Part shown: piece after piece, positions 34,678-44,200 of the stretch
Layout of the letters: each line of letters begins with the position of its first letter
Position numbering within the stretch: the first letter of the stretch is position 1
Source of the DNA: Maricaulis sp.
Lineage (GTDB): Bacteria; Pseudomonadota; Alphaproteobacteria; Caulobacterales; Maricaulaceae
DNA: 64,000 nt
Reading direction: 5' to 3'
Assembly: GCF_015665295.1 (NCBI RefSeq)
Contig: NZ_JADFAJ010000001.1
Span: 124,001 to 188,000 of the forward strand
Program-made: the position numbers and the translations under genes
The notes under the pieces: model-generated
What the model was told of the DNA's origin: nothing
Database searches by the model: none
The model's input: the letters and a program-made list of their open reading frames with translations, nothing else

Positions 34678-35607
34678 ATGCGTCACCCGTCACTTCTCGC
34701 GCTTCTCGCCGGCACGGCCATTCTCGCCGCCTGCAGCGGTGAAACGGCCGATCCCTCCGATACAGCCTCACCGGATAGTTCGATCGAGGAAACGGTCGAG
34801 ACCATGCCGGACGCTGCCGAAAACCCGGCCGCCCCTGACCTGACGCAATTGAGCAATGTCCTCGCCGCAGACCTGCGCGCGTCCAGTAGGGACCGTGACG
34901 CCTGGCGTCACCCGCAGGAGACGCTGGAATTCTTCCAGCTCGATCCTGGCAGCACGATCCTGGAAATCTGGCCCGGCGGCGGCTGGTATACCGACATCCT
35001 GGCACCGTGGATTCACGCCAATGGCGGCCAGTATATCGCGGCCCATTTCGATCCTGAATCCGGCAGCGAATACCGTCGCCAGTCGCGCGCGGCCTTTGAG
35101 GCCCATATCGCCGATACCGACGTTTTTGGCGACGTGCAGATCGTCGACTTCAATCGCGACACACCACTGGCGCTCGGGCCGGGTTCGGTTGATGCCATCC
35201 TCACCTTCCGCAACATCCACAACTGGATGTCGGGCGCCTATGCCGAGCGCGCCTTTGCTGATTTCCATACCATGCTCGCGCCGGGTGGCCTCTTGGGCAT
35301 CGTCGAGCACCGCATGCCGTCGACCCGCGAACAGGATCCGGGCGCGGCCAGTGGCTATGTCCAGCAGGCCTATGTCATCGCCCTCGCCGAAGAGGCTGGG
35401 TTCGAACTCGTCGCGACCTCGGAGATCAACGCCAATCCCGCGGATACGGCCGACCATCCGATGGGCGTGTGGACCCTGCCTCCGGTGCGCCGCAGCCCGG
35501 CTGACGGCAGCGAGCAGGCCGCCGATTTCGATCGTGCCGCCTATGACGCCATCGGCGAGAGCGATCGCATGACCCTGCTGTTCCGCAAGCCTGTCGGCAG
35601 CGAATAA
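34678..35607 (+). CDS. Lipoprotein with SAM-methyltransferase-like fold (COG4798 type)
   Basis: 309 residues from ATG 34678, behind AAGGAG at 34662-34667. A lipoprotein signal peptide (LLALLAGTAILAAC, lipobox Cys18) is followed by an acidic, Ser/Thr-rich spacer and a Rossmann-like domain from about residue 60. ILEIWPGGGWYTDILAPW replaces the usual methyltransferase motif I, and DAILTFRNIHNWM and LAPGGLLGIVEHR are motifs IV-VI. Such proteins are annotated as predicted methyltransferases but sit outside the cytoplasm, where SAM should be absent, so a different ligand is likely. It is coupled by a one-base overlap to a secreted protein gene. Confidence 0.8.
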   Translation: MRHPSLLALLAGTAILAACSGETADPSDTASPDSSIEETVETMPDAAENPAAPDLTQLSNVLAADLRASSRDRDAWRHPQETLEFFQLDPGSTILEIWPGGGWYTDILAPWIHANGGQYIAAHFDPESGSEYRRQSRAAFEAHIADTDVFGDVQIVDFNRDTPLALGPGSVDAILTFRNIHNWMSGAYAERAFADFHTMLAPGGLLGIVEHRMPSTREQDPGAASGYVQQAYVIALAEEAGFELVATSEINANPADTADHPMGVWTLPPVRRSPADGSEQAADFDRAAYDAIGESDRMTLLFRKPVGSE

Positions 35608-36275
35608 TGCGCGTCAGTCTTCTTCTGATTGGCCTGGTGACCGGCCTCCTGCTTCCGGCTAATGCGTTTTCGCAAGCCCTGGAGCGGGAGGCCGGCCCCC
35701 TGCCCCGCTTCTTCCCGCATCGGCAGAGCTATCTCGAGCTGGATGTCGAACGGCGCAGCCATTTCGCACTGGCCTACATGGTGTCCTCGCAGGAGGGGGT
35801 ACCACCGGAGGACATCGAGATGTGGTATGAGTTCGACGGTGAACGCATCTCCTTCGACATCGACGAATTGGGACGCATCCGCGGCTTGCCCAGCCTGGGC
35901 GCGCTGCAAGCCGGACCCGCTGTCTGGATCAACCAGCCATCCGGCGGCATGTCACTCAACATGCAATTCGAAGCACGGCTGCCCGGTGGTCCGGCCTATG
36001 AAGCCCGCGATCTCAATCTGGCGCTTGGCCAGGCGAATCACGCCGTTCGCCGGACGGCCGGCGTGGCGGCCCTGTTCGCGCCCAACTTCAAAACCCTGAC
36101 CTTTGTCTTCGACGGGCCGGCGCCGGACGCGCGCGCGATATTCGAGGACGGCTCGTCAAGCCCGGTGACGGTGCAGGAAAACAGGGTGATCCTGCGGCCT
36201 CGGGATCGCGACATGCGGCACCTTGTTCGCGTCGAGTTCGGCGCCAACCCGGTCCGCATCCTGCTGGACAGCTAG
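35607..36275 (+). CDS. Secreted protein of unknown function
   Basis: 222 residues. The N-terminus is a clear Sec signal peptide (LLLIGLVTGLLLPANAFSQA). The mature part is mostly beta-rich with no cysteine pair or catalytic motif that I recognise; VYFVFDGPAPDARAIFEDGS-like strands suggest a beta-sandwich. Its ATG shares a base with the stop of the lipoprotein methyltransferase-like gene, so both products probably act in the periplasm or outer envelope. The TAG stop shares CTAG with the convergent hisN stop. Confidence 0.7.
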   Translation: MRVSLLLIGLVTGLLLPANAFSQALEREAGPLPRFFPHRQSYLELDVERRSHFALAYMVSSQEGVPPEDIEMWYEFDGERISFDIDELGRIRGLPSLGALQAGPAVWINQPSGGMSLNMQFEARLPGGPAYEARDLNLALGQANHAVRRTAGVAALFAPNFKTLTFVFDGPAPDARAIFEDGSSSPVTVQENRVILRPRDRDMRHLVRVEFGANPVRILLDS

Positions 36276-37069
36276 AGGGCAGCCGGCGCGAGGTGCCTGA
36301 GTGTCGCATCGAGCAATTCCCGGCTCGCTGCAGCCACCACCTGGCCGCCGCCCGACGGATCGCCGCCGGACCAGTTTGTGACCACGCCGCCCGCCCCTGT
36401 CACGACCGGGACCAGCGCCTGGACATCATAGACCTGCAGCCCGCTTTCGATCACCAGGTCGACCCCGCCAGCAGCCAGCATAGCGTAGGCATAGGCGTCG
36501 AAGCCGAACCGGCAAAGCCGGGCCTGCGCGCGAACAGCCTCAAAGGCTCGCAGCTCTGCGCCTTCAAACAGATAAGGGTCGGTGCTGGCCATGATGGCGG
36601 TTTCCAGCTGTTGGCAGGCGGAGACCTTCAGCGGGCTTGACCGGCCGGCACGGTCGAGCGACGCGCCGCCGGGCCAGCCGGTAAAGCGCTCGCCGATATG
36701 CGGTTGATCAATGACGCCGACTGTCGGGCGGCCAGCTTCCTCAAGCGCGATCAGGACGGTCCAGGTTGGCAGGCCAGCAATGAAGGCGCGCGTTCCGTCG
36801 ATCGGATCGAGCACCCAGCGCCGGTCGCCCGCCGCACCGGTTGCGCCGAATTCCTCGCCGAGAATGCCGTCTTCGGGCGAGCGGCGGGCGAGCACATCGC
36901 GCATGGCGGTCTCGGAAGCCCGATCCGCCGCCGTGACCGGGTCAAAGCCGGACGACATTTTGTTGTCGACGATGAGCGCAGTACGGAAAAACGGTGCGAT
37001 CGCAGCACGCGCCGCATCCGCCATTTCATGGGCAATGCCGATATCAGGCCGGAAATCTCGATCAGACAT
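36272..37069 (-). CDS. hisN: Histidinol-phosphatase, inositol monophosphatase family
   Basis: 265 residues from ATG 37069. Motifs are those of the IMPase fold: GEEFG (metal ligand Glu), WVLDPIDGTRAFIAG (DxxDGT) and a C-terminal GVDLVIESGLQVYDVQALVPVVTGAGGVVTNWSG. The last motif with DVQAL and the RAFIAGLPTW block match the HisN-type histidinol-phosphatases rather than SuhB, so histidine synthesis is the best guess. The frame extends much further upstream but through the adjacent regulator gene, without relatives. No ribosome box is strong. Confidence 0.88.
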   Translation of the reverse strand: MSDRDFRPDIGIAHEMADAARAAIAPFFRTALIVDNKMSSGFDPVTAADRASETAMRDVLARRSPEDGILGEEFGATGAAGDRRWVLDPIDGTRAFIAGLPTWTVLIALEEAGRPTVGVIDQPHIGERFTGWPGGASLDRAGRSSPLKVSACQQLETAIMASTDPYLFEGAELRAFEAVRAQARLCRFGFDAYAYAMLAAGGVDLVIESGLQVYDVQALVPVVTGAGGVVTNWSGGDPSGGGQVVAAASRELLDATLRHLAPAAL

Positions 37070-37133
37070 GCAAAGGCGCCTAGCACGGGCGGCGAGCCGG
37101 TGCCAGACGCCATCGCGTCTATGCTGATCGTGA

Positions 37134-37520
37134 TCAGGCTGCGTCGTTCGCCGCCTCTTCCGGTTCCAGCGACTTGGCCAGTTCCAGAAGGCGTTTGCGC
37201 GGCCGCTCGCCGAGCCGGTAATAGGCGCGGATAAGGTCAACGGTTTCTTTCTGGGACAGCACGTCTGCAGCCAGCGTGTCATCGCCGGTGTTCGCGTCGC
37301 GCTTGGACAGCCCCTCATAGAAATACTGCACCGGCACATCCAGCGACTCAGCCAGTTCAAACAGCCGGCTGGCACTGACGCGGTTGGCGCCGCACTCATA
37401 TTTCTGGATCTGCTGGAAACGGATACCGACCGATTCGGCCAGTTGTTGCTGGGTCAGACCCAGCAGGCGACGCCGACGGCGCAACCGTTTACCCACATGA
37501 AGGTCGATATCATTCGTCAT
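37134..37520 (-). CDS. XRE-family HTH transcriptional regulator
   Basis: 128 residues. A lambda Cro-type helix-turn-helix occupies about residues 10-65 (VGKRLRRRRRLLGLTQQQLAESVGIRFQQIQKYECGANRVSASRLFELAESLDVPVQYFYEG), with a further helical tail rich in charged residues. This layout is common in alphaproteobacteria, where relatives are small, broadly distributed regulators of stress or cell-cycle genes; a target cannot be named. It sits between hisN and the N-formylglutamate amidohydrolase gene with separate upstream space. Confidence 0.9.
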   Translation of the reverse strand: MTNDIDLHVGKRLRRRRRLLGLTQQQLAESVGIRFQQIQKYECGANRVSASRLFELAESLDVPVQYFYEGLSKRDANTGDDTLAADVLSQKETVDLIRAYYRLGERPRKRLLELAKSLEPEEAANDAA

Positions 37521-37647
37521 AACTACTCGCCGCCTAATCTTCGCGTCTCAAAATGCGCCGCAATGGGACGCACACCTCACAGGGGAGCAAAGCGCGTGCC
37601 GGGCGAAGGCATGCACCAGTCTTCCCCTGAAATGGGCATGATTATGG

Positions 37648-38538
37648 CTAGCGAAGGAGCGACCAGTCCGTGGCGGTCAATTCCCTGACAAAACAGCGCA
37701 TTTTCTTGATCAACTCAACGTGATCCTCAGTCAGGGTCACCCGGTTTTCATCCATGTAGAGGCCGCGATTGATCTCGATCTGGATGACATTCACGGCGTC
37801 GAGCGGGCGCCCGTAATGTTCCGTCGTATACCCCCCGGCATAGGGATTGTTCCGAACTGTAACGAGTCCGAGCTCACGGAAGACCGTTTCCACCCGGTCG
37901 ATCACGATTTCACTGCACGACGTCCCGAACCGGTCACCCAGCACAATGTCGGCGCCACGCGCGCTGGCCGCCGGCATCGAATGCATGTCGGCGAGAACCA
38001 CACAGCCAAAACGTCCGACATGCGCCGCTATCTCGTCCTGGAGCGCCCGGTGATAGGGATGATAAAAACGCGCGAGGCGTGACCGGGCCTCGGCGAATCG
38101 CAGGCGTCGCCGGTACAGTGTCCGCCCCTCGGCCCCGATGCGCGGGATCACGCCCAATCCCGAGGCAGCCCGCCGCGATGGCTCGATTTCGGCCGACGGA
38201 ACCCGATCCGCAAACATGCCCGCGTCGATCTCACCCACGGCCCGATTGACATCGACAAAGACGCGCGGGAATTCTGCGCAGACCAGGCTGGCTCCATAGT
38301 CGGGCGCAAAATCAATAAGTTGATCGACATATGCATCCTCGGATCGTCGCAGGAGCTCTATGGAAAGCCTTGTCGAAGCGCTCAGATCGGCGTCATACTC
38401 GCGACCGGAATGCGGCGAAGCGAGTATGACCGGACGGGCCAGATCGAAAGGTGGACGCTCGACCCGCACAACCTTCCCGTCACGCTCCGGCCGGATTGTT
38501 TCGTCCGTGGCGAACGGTGTTGGAATCGTGGTTGCCAT
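37648..38538 (-). CDS. N-formylglutamate amidohydrolase family protein
   Basis: 296 residues. The family signature PVILASPHSGREYDADL (metal-binding His near residue 43) and the ADMHSMP block near the centre are present, as is GGYTTEHYGRP. Members cleave N-formylglutamate to formate and glutamate (HutG type) or act on related amides. It is divergent from cpdR with about 120 bases between, a gene order often seen in alphaproteobacteria. No other histidine-degradation genes are in the window, so the physiological substrate is open. Confidence 0.9.
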   Translation of the reverse strand: MATTIPTPFATDETIRPERDGKVVRVERPPFDLARPVILASPHSGREYDADLSASTRLSIELLRRSEDAYVDQLIDFAPDYGASLVCAEFPRVFVDVNRAVGEIDAGMFADRVPSAEIEPSRRAASGLGVIPRIGAEGRTLYRRRLRFAEARSRLARFYHPYHRALQDEIAAHVGRFGCVVLADMHSMPAASARGADIVLGDRFGTSCSEIVIDRVETVFRELGLVTVRNNPYAGGYTTEHYGRPLDAVNVIQIEINRGLYMDENRVTLTEDHVELIKKMRCFVRELTATDWSLLR

Positions 38539-38655
38539 TGATCAAGATTGGTCAGCTGCATCTCGCGGGTCAAGCGCCGCAGCGCGTTCAGCCCGTTTTT
38601 ACCAGATGGTTGTAGGGTGCGTTCACTTTGAGATTTCGCAAGGGTGGGAACACAA

Positions 38656-39021
38656 ATGGCTAAGATTCTTCTCGCGGAAGACGACGATTCGATGCGCGAC
38701 TTCCTCGCCAAGGCACTCAAGCGTGCCGGGCACGAGGTATTGGTGTGCGCGGACGGCGAGGAAGGCCTCGATGCGATCGGCGAACAGCCGGCCCAGTTCG
38801 ATCTTCTTCTGACCGATATCGTCATGCCGGGCGTCGACGGGATCGAGCTCGCGCGTCGCGCGGCCGAAATCGATCCGGCCCTCAAGATCATGTTCATCAC
38901 CGGCTTCGCCGCCGTGGCGCTGAACCCCGGATCGGGTGCCCCGACCAATGCCAAGGTCCTGTCAAAGCCCTTCCACCTGCGCGAGCTGGTCGATGAAGTG
39001 GCGCGCGTCATGGCGGCCTGA
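38656..39021 (+). CDS. cpdR: Single-domain response regulator CpdR
   Basis: 121 residues from ATG 38656, a complete receiver domain with no output domain. MAKILLAEDDDSMR supplies the acidic pocket, Asp54 in LLLTDIVMPG is the phosphoacceptor, and Lys in VLSKPFHL completes the site; TGFAAVAL and the short tail are typical of CpdR. In Caulobacter, unphosphorylated CpdR directs the ClpXP protease to the cell pole and primes degradation of CtrA and other targets; phosphorylation through the CckA-ChpT relay turns it off. The gene ends in a strong terminator. Confidence 0.93.
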   Translation: MAKILLAEDDDSMRDFLAKALKRAGHEVLVCADGEEGLDAIGEQPAQFDLLLTDIVMPGVDGIELARRAAEIDPALKIMFITGFAAVALNPGSGAPTNAKVLSKPFHLRELVDEVARVMAA

Positions 39022-39046
39022 CAAGGTCAGGCCATCGCCAACAGAA

Positions 39047-39075
39047 AAAAGGCCCGCCGGATGTTCCGGCGGGCC
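39047..39075. terminator. Bidirectional terminator between cpdR and S9 peptidase
   Basis: AAGGCCCGCCGG at 39047-39058 pairs perfectly with CCGGCGGGCCTT at 39064-39075 around ATGTT. The plus strand has four Ts after the stem, the minus strand six Ts, so it stops both convergent genes. Confidence 0.85.
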
Positions 39076-39105
39076 TTTTCCTTGGTGTGTCAGTTCGGTA
39101 CCGAC

Positions 39106-41100
39106 CTAGATGCCGCCGGGACCGCACTCATTTTCGAGGAAACCGAGAAGCTCGGTATAGAGCGTCATGCGGTGATCGAAGGTGAGCGTGTTGTCGAAGT
39201 GATCGGCGCCTTCCAGAACCACAAACCGATGCGGCTTGTTGAACCGTTCCAGCTGCGCGACGAATTGCTCGGAGTGATAAATCCGGACACGCTGGTCGAG
39301 ATCACCGTGAACGACGAGGATCGGAATATTCACGTCCTCGGCCCGATTGATCGTATTCATGCCGGCATAGCCTTCTTCAAGCATGGCACGACCGACCCGG
39401 TTACGGGTGAAGAATGCCCGGAACTCGATCGGGTCGCCCACACCGGCACCAGCTATTGCACACTGGTAGATCTGCGGGGTGCGGATGGAGGCCGCGAAGG
39501 ACGAATAGCCGCCAAAACTCCAGCCAAACATGGCCATGCGATCCGGATCGACCAAGCCTTGCTCAACGAGGAACTGGGCGCCATCGTCCATGTCGTCGGA
39601 CATGGCCCCCCCCCATTCACCGAAGGAGGACTGCCAATGGTCATTGCCGTGGCCGGTGGTGCCGCGGAACAGCGGCTCGAGAACCATGTAGCCATTATTG
39701 GCCAGCAGCTGTCCCCATTCGTCGAATCCGGTCGTCCGGAAATTCACCCAGGGTCCACCATGCGGCAGGACGATGAGCGGGAACGGCCCTTCGCCATTCG
39801 GCACCGTCAGATAGGCCGGGATACGACGCCCGTCGCGTGCCGTATACTCGATGTATTCGACATCGGCCAAGGCTTCGGCCGGCAGGGTCGGACGCTGGTT
39901 GCCGATCACCTGCAACTCGCCGTTGGCCAACAGGTAATAGGTTCCCGGGTCATCCCCGCTGACAGTGTGGATCACCATCATTTCGCTGCCGCGTGAACGG
40001 CTGGAAATCGTGACTTCCCGCCCCGGGAAGGTCGCCTGGAGCTGCTGATACAGCGCCTGCTCTTCCGGGTTGATGAAGGCGATCTGACGCTCGCCATCGC
40101 TGTCATAGAAGACGAAGCCGAGAAGCTCACCCGCTGTGGCCGGGTCGGTGCTGTACCAGCCACTGTCGATGTCCTGGTGAGGCACGCCCTCGAGCATATC
40201 AGCCCCGAACACGCGTTCGCCGAAGCTGCCCGTCACGAGGTTGAACTCGTAAACGCTGGCCGCGTCCTGGCCCCGATTGGCCGAAACGAACAGCATGTTC
40301 GGATTGGCAGGATCGAAATCGATGATGGAGAAGGATTCGTTGCGCTCTTCCGCATTGGTCCGGAACAGCTCGACCCATTCGCTGGTTTCGCCCGGGGCGC
40401 GGTGCCAGTAAATCGATTCACGGGTTGAGGGCTCGAAGGATTGGGCAATCCGGATATTGGCGTCGTTGTCGAGGCGGTATCCGCCCAGCGTCGAGACACC
40501 GCGCATATAGGTCTGCATGCGCATTGTATCGACATTGAGAACCCGGAAGTCCGGCACAAGCGCGGTCATTGAACGACCACTATTGCGAATGTCGTCGGCG
40601 TTCATGTCCTCATAATTCACCTCGGCAGTGTAAATGAGGATCTCGTTCGGCCGGTCCGGCAGCGAACTGTAGAGCTGGACATCGTCGAACAGCTCGCGGA
40701 ATCGTCCGCGCCCATCAGCACGCACAATGGCCTGCTTGGACTGGAACACGCCTGCGTTTTGCCCTTCGATACGGCTGCGGACCTGCTGCATGAAGCTCAC
40801 GCGCAAATGCTCGTCGCTGACCCAGGAAAAGCCGGTGATATCCATGCGATCGGAGCCGAGACGCACCGGCTCTCCGCCGAGATCGTCGGTTTCGCGTACC
40901 TCAATATAGTAGTCGCCGGTCCGGTTCTGGGCCACGCGATAGGCGAGATAGCGACCGTCGGGTGAGAGCGACACATTGCTCATCACCGGTCTGGTCGCGA
41001 AGGCTTCGATCGGAAGCGGGTCCTGGGCGTGTGCGGGCACGCCGGAAATGGTCAGCAGCGCAGACAGGCCGACCAGGAAAGCCGTGGCTAGGTGACGCAT
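39106..41100 (-). CDS. S9 family (prolyl oligopeptidase-like) secreted peptidase
   Basis: 664 residues from ATG 41100, which has GGGGAG six bases upstream; an earlier in-frame start is unneeded. A Sec signal peptide (FLVGLSALLTISGVPAHA) is followed by a beta-propeller of about 380 residues and a C-terminal alpha/beta-hydrolase domain with nucleophile GWSFGGYSS, acid in HGDLDQRV and histidine in EGADHFDN. It cleaves short peptides, usually in the periplasm. The TonB receptor upstream on the same strand suggests peptide import and degradation. Confidence 0.92.
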   Translation of the reverse strand: MRHLATAFLVGLSALLTISGVPAHAQDPLPIEAFATRPVMSNVSLSPDGRYLAYRVAQNRTGDYYIEVRETDDLGGEPVRLGSDRMDITGFSWVSDEHLRVSFMQQVRSRIEGQNAGVFQSKQAIVRADGRGRFRELFDDVQLYSSLPDRPNEILIYTAEVNYEDMNADDIRNSGRSMTALVPDFRVLNVDTMRMQTYMRGVSTLGGYRLDNDANIRIAQSFEPSTRESIYWHRAPGETSEWVELFRTNAEERNESFSIIDFDPANPNMLFVSANRGQDAASVYEFNLVTGSFGERVFGADMLEGVPHQDIDSGWYSTDPATAGELLGFVFYDSDGERQIAFINPEEQALYQQLQATFPGREVTISSRSRGSEMMVIHTVSGDDPGTYYLLANGELQVIGNQRPTLPAEALADVEYIEYTARDGRRIPAYLTVPNGEGPFPLIVLPHGGPWVNFRTTGFDEWGQLLANNGYMVLEPLFRGTTGHGNDHWQSSFGEWGGAMSDDMDDGAQFLVEQGLVDPDRMAMFGWSFGGYSSFAASIRTPQIYQCAIAGAGVGDPIEFRAFFTRNRVGRAMLEEGYAGMNTINRAEDVNIPILVVHGDLDQRVRIYHSEQFVAQLERFNKPHRFVVLEGADHFDNTLTFDHRMTLYTELLGFLENECGPGGI

Positions 41101-41178
41101 AGTTACTCCCCGTTTGGCTATGCGGTGATTGTGATAGGTGGCCCACGGTCGCGTGACACCACCTCCTTGTGCGCAAAC

Positions 41179-41202
41179 GGCGCCGTGGTTGCCCACGGCG
41201 CC
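41179..41202 (-). repeat. Perfect 10-bp inverted repeat between TonB receptor and peptidase
   Basis: GGCGCCGTGG (41179-41188) pairs with CCACGGCGCC (41193-41202) around TTGC. It is one of several stems in the 150-base gap and may slow or process the transcript. No U-run follows. Confidence 0.5.
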
Positions 41203-41217
41203 GCCCACAAATGCCGG

Positions 41218-41245
41218 GATCACCTGCGGCGAACCGCAGGTGATC
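41218..41245 (-). terminator. Strong stem-loop after the TonB receptor gene
   Basis: GATCACCTGCGG (41218-41229) pairs perfectly with CCGCAGGTGATC (41234-41245) around CGAA, a 12-bp stem that starts 10 bases past the receptor stop. No poly-T follows on the minus strand, so it may protect the 3' end or give partial readthrough into the peptidase gene. Confidence 0.55.
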
Positions 41246-41255
41246 TTTCAAGTGC

Positions 41256-44200
41256 TTAGAAGCGCTTGGAAAGGCCAGCGAAGAAGGTACGGCCGTAAAC
41301 GTCGTAACCCATACCGATCACCGCGTTCGCGGAGTTCGGAACACCTTCGTTGCTGTCAACGATCGGCGGGGATTCGGAGAAGACGTTACGGATACCACCC
41401 GTGACCCGCCACGTGTCCTGCTCCCAGGAGAGCGAAACATCATGGAAGATCTTGGCATCGGCTTCCTCGACGTCACGGAAGCCTTCCTCGAAGTAGACGG
41501 CACCATTGGCTTCGTCGATGAACTGACGCGTACGGATCGCATCGATGTCATCTTCCTGCCATTCGCCGATGTAGCGGGCCGACCAGTTCAGGCCGAAATC
41601 ACGCCAGTCAAGATTGGCGGTCATGTTGCCCTGCCACAGCGGGTAGCCGTAATTGCCGCGGAAGGATTCGATCGGAGCCGTATCCTGGTCAGCAAACACG
41701 TCGCGACGGTTGGACGCGATGTAGGTGGCGACACTGTTGACCGAGAAATCAGCCTGCGAACCGAAGAGCGTGAAGTCGGTGCTGAAGCCGACGTTCAGGT
41801 CAACACCATCCGTCTCAATCCGGCCAACGTTCACGAAGCCGGAATTGATGCGGGAGATGAAGTTACGCGACGGATCGGTCGACGTCGAGCGGTCGATCAA
41901 TTCACAGAACGGTGAATTGAGGTTGGTCGACTGCACGATGCACGAGTTCAGGATCAGGCCGGTCGTGGGCTCCTCGATGGAGTCCTCGATCTCGATCTTG
42001 AAGTAGTTCACCGCGATCCGAAGATCGAAGGCGTCGAACCAGGGCTGCTCGACGATGAAGCCAGCCGACAGGGAGTCAGAGGTTTCAGCGTTCAGCTCTT
42101 CAAAACCACCCGAGACAACGGCGATCGAAGTCGCGCCACCGATGCCCAGCGAGTCAACATCCGCACCCTGCAGCAGGCAGTTGTTGCGGATACGGGCCTG
42201 GTCATCAGGGTCATAACCGTTGAAGGTCGAAGCCACACACGGGTCAGAGAACGCGCTTGCGAACGACGTCTGACCACCGAGGAACTGCTCACGCAGGTTC
42301 GGTGCACGGAAGGTCGTGCCAACCGTGGAGCGCAGCGTCACCCACTCGAGCGGGCGATACAGCACCTGGCCGCGATACGTCCAAAGCGAACCGTAGTTCT
42401 CTTCGTCGGTGTAGCGGGCAGCGGCGGTGAAGGAGAGCTCTTCAGCGAACGGCATGCCGGCCAGGACCGGGATTTCCGTCTCAACGAAGAATTCACGCGT
42501 CGTGGTGTTGCCGACCGTGTTGCTTTCCGAACGACCCGTGCCGGAGGCAGAGGTGATCAGATAGCTGTTCTCGGTGTAGATTTCGTCTTTGCGGTATTCG
42601 AAACCGAACACCACCGGGACGGTACCAGCCGGGAGGTAGGCCACGTCACCAGAGAAGGCAGCCTGGAACATGGACTGCTGGATCAACGTACGCGTGGAAG
42701 CAAGGCCACCCGCATAATCGAGGAAGTCCTGCGGCAGCTGACCGTTAATGTAGATGTCCGGATCGGTGATGTTGAGCGGGACACATTCTTCTGCGGTGAT
42801 GAAGCCGAACAGGTCACCCGGGACCGATTCACAGCTGAACGTGCCGTCACCATTGTCGGTGACGTTGTTGAGAGCGGCAGAGACGCGCTCTTCGTTCAGG
42901 GTTTCCTGCGTATCGATACCGACATTGCGGTCATACGATGCGTAGAAATCATAGGTCCAGTTGTTCAGACCGATGCCGAAGCTCTCGCCACCGAATTCAC
43001 CCTGGATGAAGTCCAGATTGCCGCGGATGCCACCGAGACCACGGGTCGCGGTCACGTCGACATTGATCGGGCCGAGCGTGTTGTCGATGATCGGCGTCCA
43101 GACGAGACCACCCAGGCCGGCACCTTCAAGAATGCCGCGGAACGGCTGACGGCAGGAACCTGCATTGGAAAGGACCGGATCGGCAGCCAGGAACGGGTTG
43201 TCACACTGGATGGCCGGGAAGATCTGGTTGCGGCCAGCGTAGATTTCCTGGGTACGACCGGAGTGCAGGGCTTCGAAGTAGAAGTCTGCATCACCGAGCA
43301 TGTCGAGCGAGTACTCACCATTCGTGAAGAAGGAGTAGCGCTGGACACCCTGGGCCAGATCGAAGGCGCCCTGGCCCGCATTGTTGTTGTAACGCGGATC
43401 ATAGAGCCAACGCGAACCGAGGTCGTCACCGGGGCCACCCGGCTGCGAATTCGTCGGGTAGACGTTGAAGCCCGAACCGTTGTCGAAATCGAAGGTCAGG
43501 ATACCGAAGTCCTGGCCGAGGCCCGGATCATCGACCACGCCGAAGAACACCTGATACGGGTCCAGGAACATGTTGCCGAAGGAGTTGTTTTCGCAAATTT
43601 CGCGAATGGTGCCGTCAGCCGGATTGACTTCGACGTCACGGGTGCAGAGTGCGGAGAACTTGCGCTCGCCGCGACGCACTTCGTCACGATTGAAGTATTC
43701 GAAACCGAAACCGATATAGCCGCTGGAATTGCTGACGCCGGTCACGATAGAAATCTGGCGCTCTTCACCGCCGCCATCTTCCGGATGGGAGAAGAAGGTG
43801 TCGATTTCGATGCCATCGAACTCGGTGCGGGTGATCACGTTGATCACGCCGGCAACGGCGTCCGAACCATAAACCGAGGACGCACCGTCGGTCAGGAGGT
43901 CGTAGCGCTCAACGATACCCGACGGAATCAGGTTCAGGTCGGGACGGGTCGGTGCGCCACGCACACCGGCCGGACCAACGCGGCGGCCGTTGAACAGGAT
44001 CAGGGTACGCTCGGCGTCCAGACCACGAAGGCTGACGGTCGAAGCACCCGGACCGGAATCGGTCACCTGGCCGGTAAAGGTATTGTCGAACTGCGTACCG
44101 GCAGCGACCGAGGTGCGCTGGACGATGGACGCGGCATCGATCAGACCCGCTTCACGTGCGGTGTCAGCATTGATGACCTGCAGCGGAGACGGGCTGGAGA

